Of a stretch of DNA of 6,026 bases, positions 5,023-6,026 are shown one piece after another. Each line of letters starts with the position of its first letter. The first letter of the stretch is position 1. The DNA is from Ignavibacteria bacterium UBA4661 (GTDB lineage Bacteria; Bacteroidota; Ignavibacteria; Kapaibacteriales; UBA4661): the NCBI GenBank assembly GCA_002405405.1, contig DHLT01000327.1, positions 5,918-11,943 of the forward strand, given 5' to 3'. The notes below the pieces were generated by a model. It had not been told where the DNA came from. It saw only the letters and a program-made list of their open reading frames with translations, and ran no database searches. The translations under genes were made by a program, and so were the position numbers.

Positions 5023-5784
5023 TTACTTGGGCGATACTTTAAGTGAAGAAAGTTCATTCGACTGTTCCAAACGCTCACGAATAGCAGCAATAATCATCGG
5101 CTTCATTGCTTCTGCATTTTCTTGAATCGCTTGCAAAACATTTGCACATTCGCCGAGCCGCTCTGTATCGACTTTGATGGTGATCGAGGGTAGTTCCAAT
5201 GGTTGCCGCTGTGCTGTGTACACCCGTAAAGCAAATGTCAGCATTCCTTTTGTTTTAATCGCAAGCTGTACACCATCATTGTTGTGAATGATGGGTTGAT
5301 CACGTTGCAGACCTACTAGATTGATATTGCTATTGACCACGCCAACACTCTCATCAAACTTCGTGGTAAATTTTTCCTCTAAAATCTCACACTCTATAAC
5401 CATATCAAACTTACGTGAGAGCTTCATCTCAGTTGAGGCAGAGCTGACAATATCCACACGACGAACCAAAGTTTTTATAGCTGTACGCAGTGCCTGAGCA
5501 TACACCACGCCGGTATTCACAAGTACACGCGTACCACCACACAATGTTGTTTCTCGAGCACCATTAAACGTATCGAATGTTTTAGCTACCTCATGAGGGT
5601 ATATATGCTTTTGCATCTCACCAGAAACAACAAGTAATGCATGAACCGGAAATACGACTTGTTGCGACACACTGCTTCCTGCCGGCTGTATCGAGGACTG
5701 GGCTTTGACAGAGACCATCGCAATACAGAAAAATAAAGCTATGCTCCATGCTCTTCGTCCATGTCCCTTGGTTTGATTGGTCAT
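5023..5784 (-). CDS. exported protein of unknown function, first of a paralogous pair
   Basis: The function is not recognisable from sequence. The 253-residue protein has a classical signal peptide: a basic start (Lys6, Arg10, Arg11), the hydrophobic core AWSIALFFCIAMVSV (12-26) and a likely cleavage Val-Lys-Ala|Gln at 26-29. The Ala|Gln junction is common in Bacteroidota-type bacteria. The mature part holds LCGGTR (81-86), VVYAQALRTA (93-102), KFDMVIE (125-131), FALRVY (184-189) and LGEC (210-213), aligning with the neighbour over nearly the full length. Cys82 and Cys213 correspond to the paralogue's cysteines; Cys132 is extra. The repeated hydrophobic-charged strand pattern suggests an alpha/beta domain, perhaps like the TolB-N/YajG type of envelope protein, but that is a guess. 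AGGTG four bases before the ATG is a fair ribosome binding site. It is the first gene of a two-gene unit, with its promoter expected in the divergent region upstream. Confidence 0.82.
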   Translation of the reverse strand: MTNQTKGHGRRAWSIALFFCIAMVSVKAQSSIQPAGSSVSQQVVFPVHALLVVSGEMQKHIYPHEVAKTFDTFNGARETTLCGGTRVLVNTGVVYAQALRTAIKTLVRRVDIVSSASTEMKLSRKFDMVIECEILEEKFTTKFDESVGVVNSNINLVGLQRDQPIIHNNDGVQLAIKTKGMLTFALRVYTAQRQPLELPSITIKVDTERLGECANVLQAIQENAEAMKPMIIAAIRERLEQSNELSSLKVSPK

Positions 5785-5813
5785 ATAACACCTGAAAATA
5801 TCGAGAACATTTA

Positions 5814-5826
5814 TCTACTGCATACA
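5814..5826 (+). repeat. 13-bp repeat, right copy, outside the paralogue operon
   Basis: TCTACTGCATACA lies 29 bp upstream of the first exported-protein gene. It matches the reverse complement of 4212-4224, and a short similarity (AGTA) follows on the outer side in both. A 13-mer match somewhere in a 6-kb window is not very rare by chance (expected around 0.5), so only its placement makes it notable. Confidence 0.45.
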
Positions 5827-5837
5827 GAGTAAGTTAC

Positions 5838-5873
5838 CGAAAATCGATCTGTACAGCAAAAAACGAAAACGAT
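5838..5873. repeat. direct repeat pair around an 8-bp palindrome
   Basis: CGAAAATCGAT (5838-5848) and CGAAAACGAT (5864-5873) are near-identical direct repeats with a 26-bp offset, and the perfect palindrome CTGTACAG (5849-5856) lies between them. The arrangement lies 54-89 bp upstream of the paralogue operon, as an activator or repressor site might. Confidence 0.3.
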
Positions 5874-6009
5874 ACTTTCTTACTTCTGCTTGTATTGATT
5901 TTCAGGGATATTTCTTGTAAGTTTTATCCAAGAGTTCTATTCAAGCCATTGTTTCGTGCTATCACTTGTAAGGTTGGCTCAATCACAATGCTCTTCTTAA
6001 CCTTTTATC

Positions 6010-6015
6010 AAGGAG
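6010..6015 (+). promoter_or_regulatory. ribosome binding site of the gene leaving the right edge
   Basis: AAGGAG lies six bases before the ATG at 6022. An ATG at 6017 is only one base away and too close to be used. CCTT at 6001-6004 could pair with AAGG at 6010-6013 in a small 4-bp hairpin that partly masks this site. Confidence 0.65.
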
Positions 6016-6021
6016 TATGTC

Positions 6022-6026
6022 ATGCC
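6022..6026 (+). CDS. start of a gene continuing beyond the window
   Basis: Only the ATG and two further bases (CC, which makes the second residue proline) are in view. The strong ribosome binding site at optimal distance and the preceding long non-coding region support a real start. The product cannot be named. It diverges from the two-gene exported-protein operon. Confidence 0.6.

Larger units (their letters stand above)
5785..6021. promoter_or_regulatory. divergent intergenic region upstream of the paralogue operon and the next gene
   Basis: This 237-bp AT-rich region must carry promoters for the minus-strand operon and the plus-strand gene beginning at 6022. It holds the right copy of the 13-bp repeat (5814-5826), a cluster with CGAAAATCGAT (5838-5848), the palindrome CTGTACAG (5849-5856) and CGAAAACGAT (5864-5873), and two copies of CTTGTAAG (5914-5921 and 5965-5972, 51 bp apart). 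Weak plus-strand promoter readings exist, for example TTGATT (5895-5900) with TAAGTT (5918-5923), but none is convincing. No credible gene is present. Confidence 0.5.

Noticed and set aside
4212..5826. Insertion sequence or transposon bounded by the 13-bp repeats
   Set aside because: No transposase or integrase lies between the repeats and no flanking target duplication was seen; the repeat is reported as an observation only.

Overview
The window reads as ordinary chromosomal DNA from a bacterium of moderate (by eye roughly mid-40s %) GC content. The GcvH and SufE sequences, the short single-domain GDP-mannose pyrophosphorylase, and the Ala|Gln signal-peptide cleavage site of one exported protein fit the Bacteroidota/Chlorobiota group best. 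This placement is an impression from sequence style, not from a database search. I see no phage genes, transposase, CRISPR array, tRNA or rRNA.

Layout from left to right: (1) the C-terminal 90 codons of a SufE sulfur-acceptor gene (+). (2) A complete mannose-1-phosphate guanylyltransferase gene (-), whose stop codon directly abuts that of sufE. (3) A 199-bp divergent intergenic region with a centrally placed nested inverted repeat. (4) A complete M16 zinc peptidase (+) starting at GTG. (5) After a 38-bp gap, a convergent class I SAM methyltransferase (-) with a motif found in methyltransferases of surface-glycan clusters. (6) A strong hairpin terminator, then gcvH (-), coding for the lipoyl carrier of the glycine cleavage system. 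(7) A two-gene operon (-) coding for two exported proteins of unknown function that are clearly diverged paralogues. (8) A 237-bp divergent intergenic region, ending in a good ribosome binding site and the first codon of a further gene (+) that leaves the window.

Most of the genes are unrelated housekeeping functions: iron-sulfur cluster sulfur transfer, GDP-mannose supply, protein processing and glycine catabolism. The mannose guanylyltransferase and the methyltransferase could both serve cell-surface glycan synthesis, but they are not in one operon. The least explained part is 4212-5826. There the two exported paralogues share a conserved Cys-Gly-[Thr/Ser]-Arg motif and a Gly-Glu-Cys motif whose cysteines lie exactly 131 residues apart in both proteins. 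A 13-bp sequence occurs in inverted orientation just outside both ends of the pair. I found no clear evidence of a new multi-gene system; the paralogue pair is the best candidate for unknown biology.
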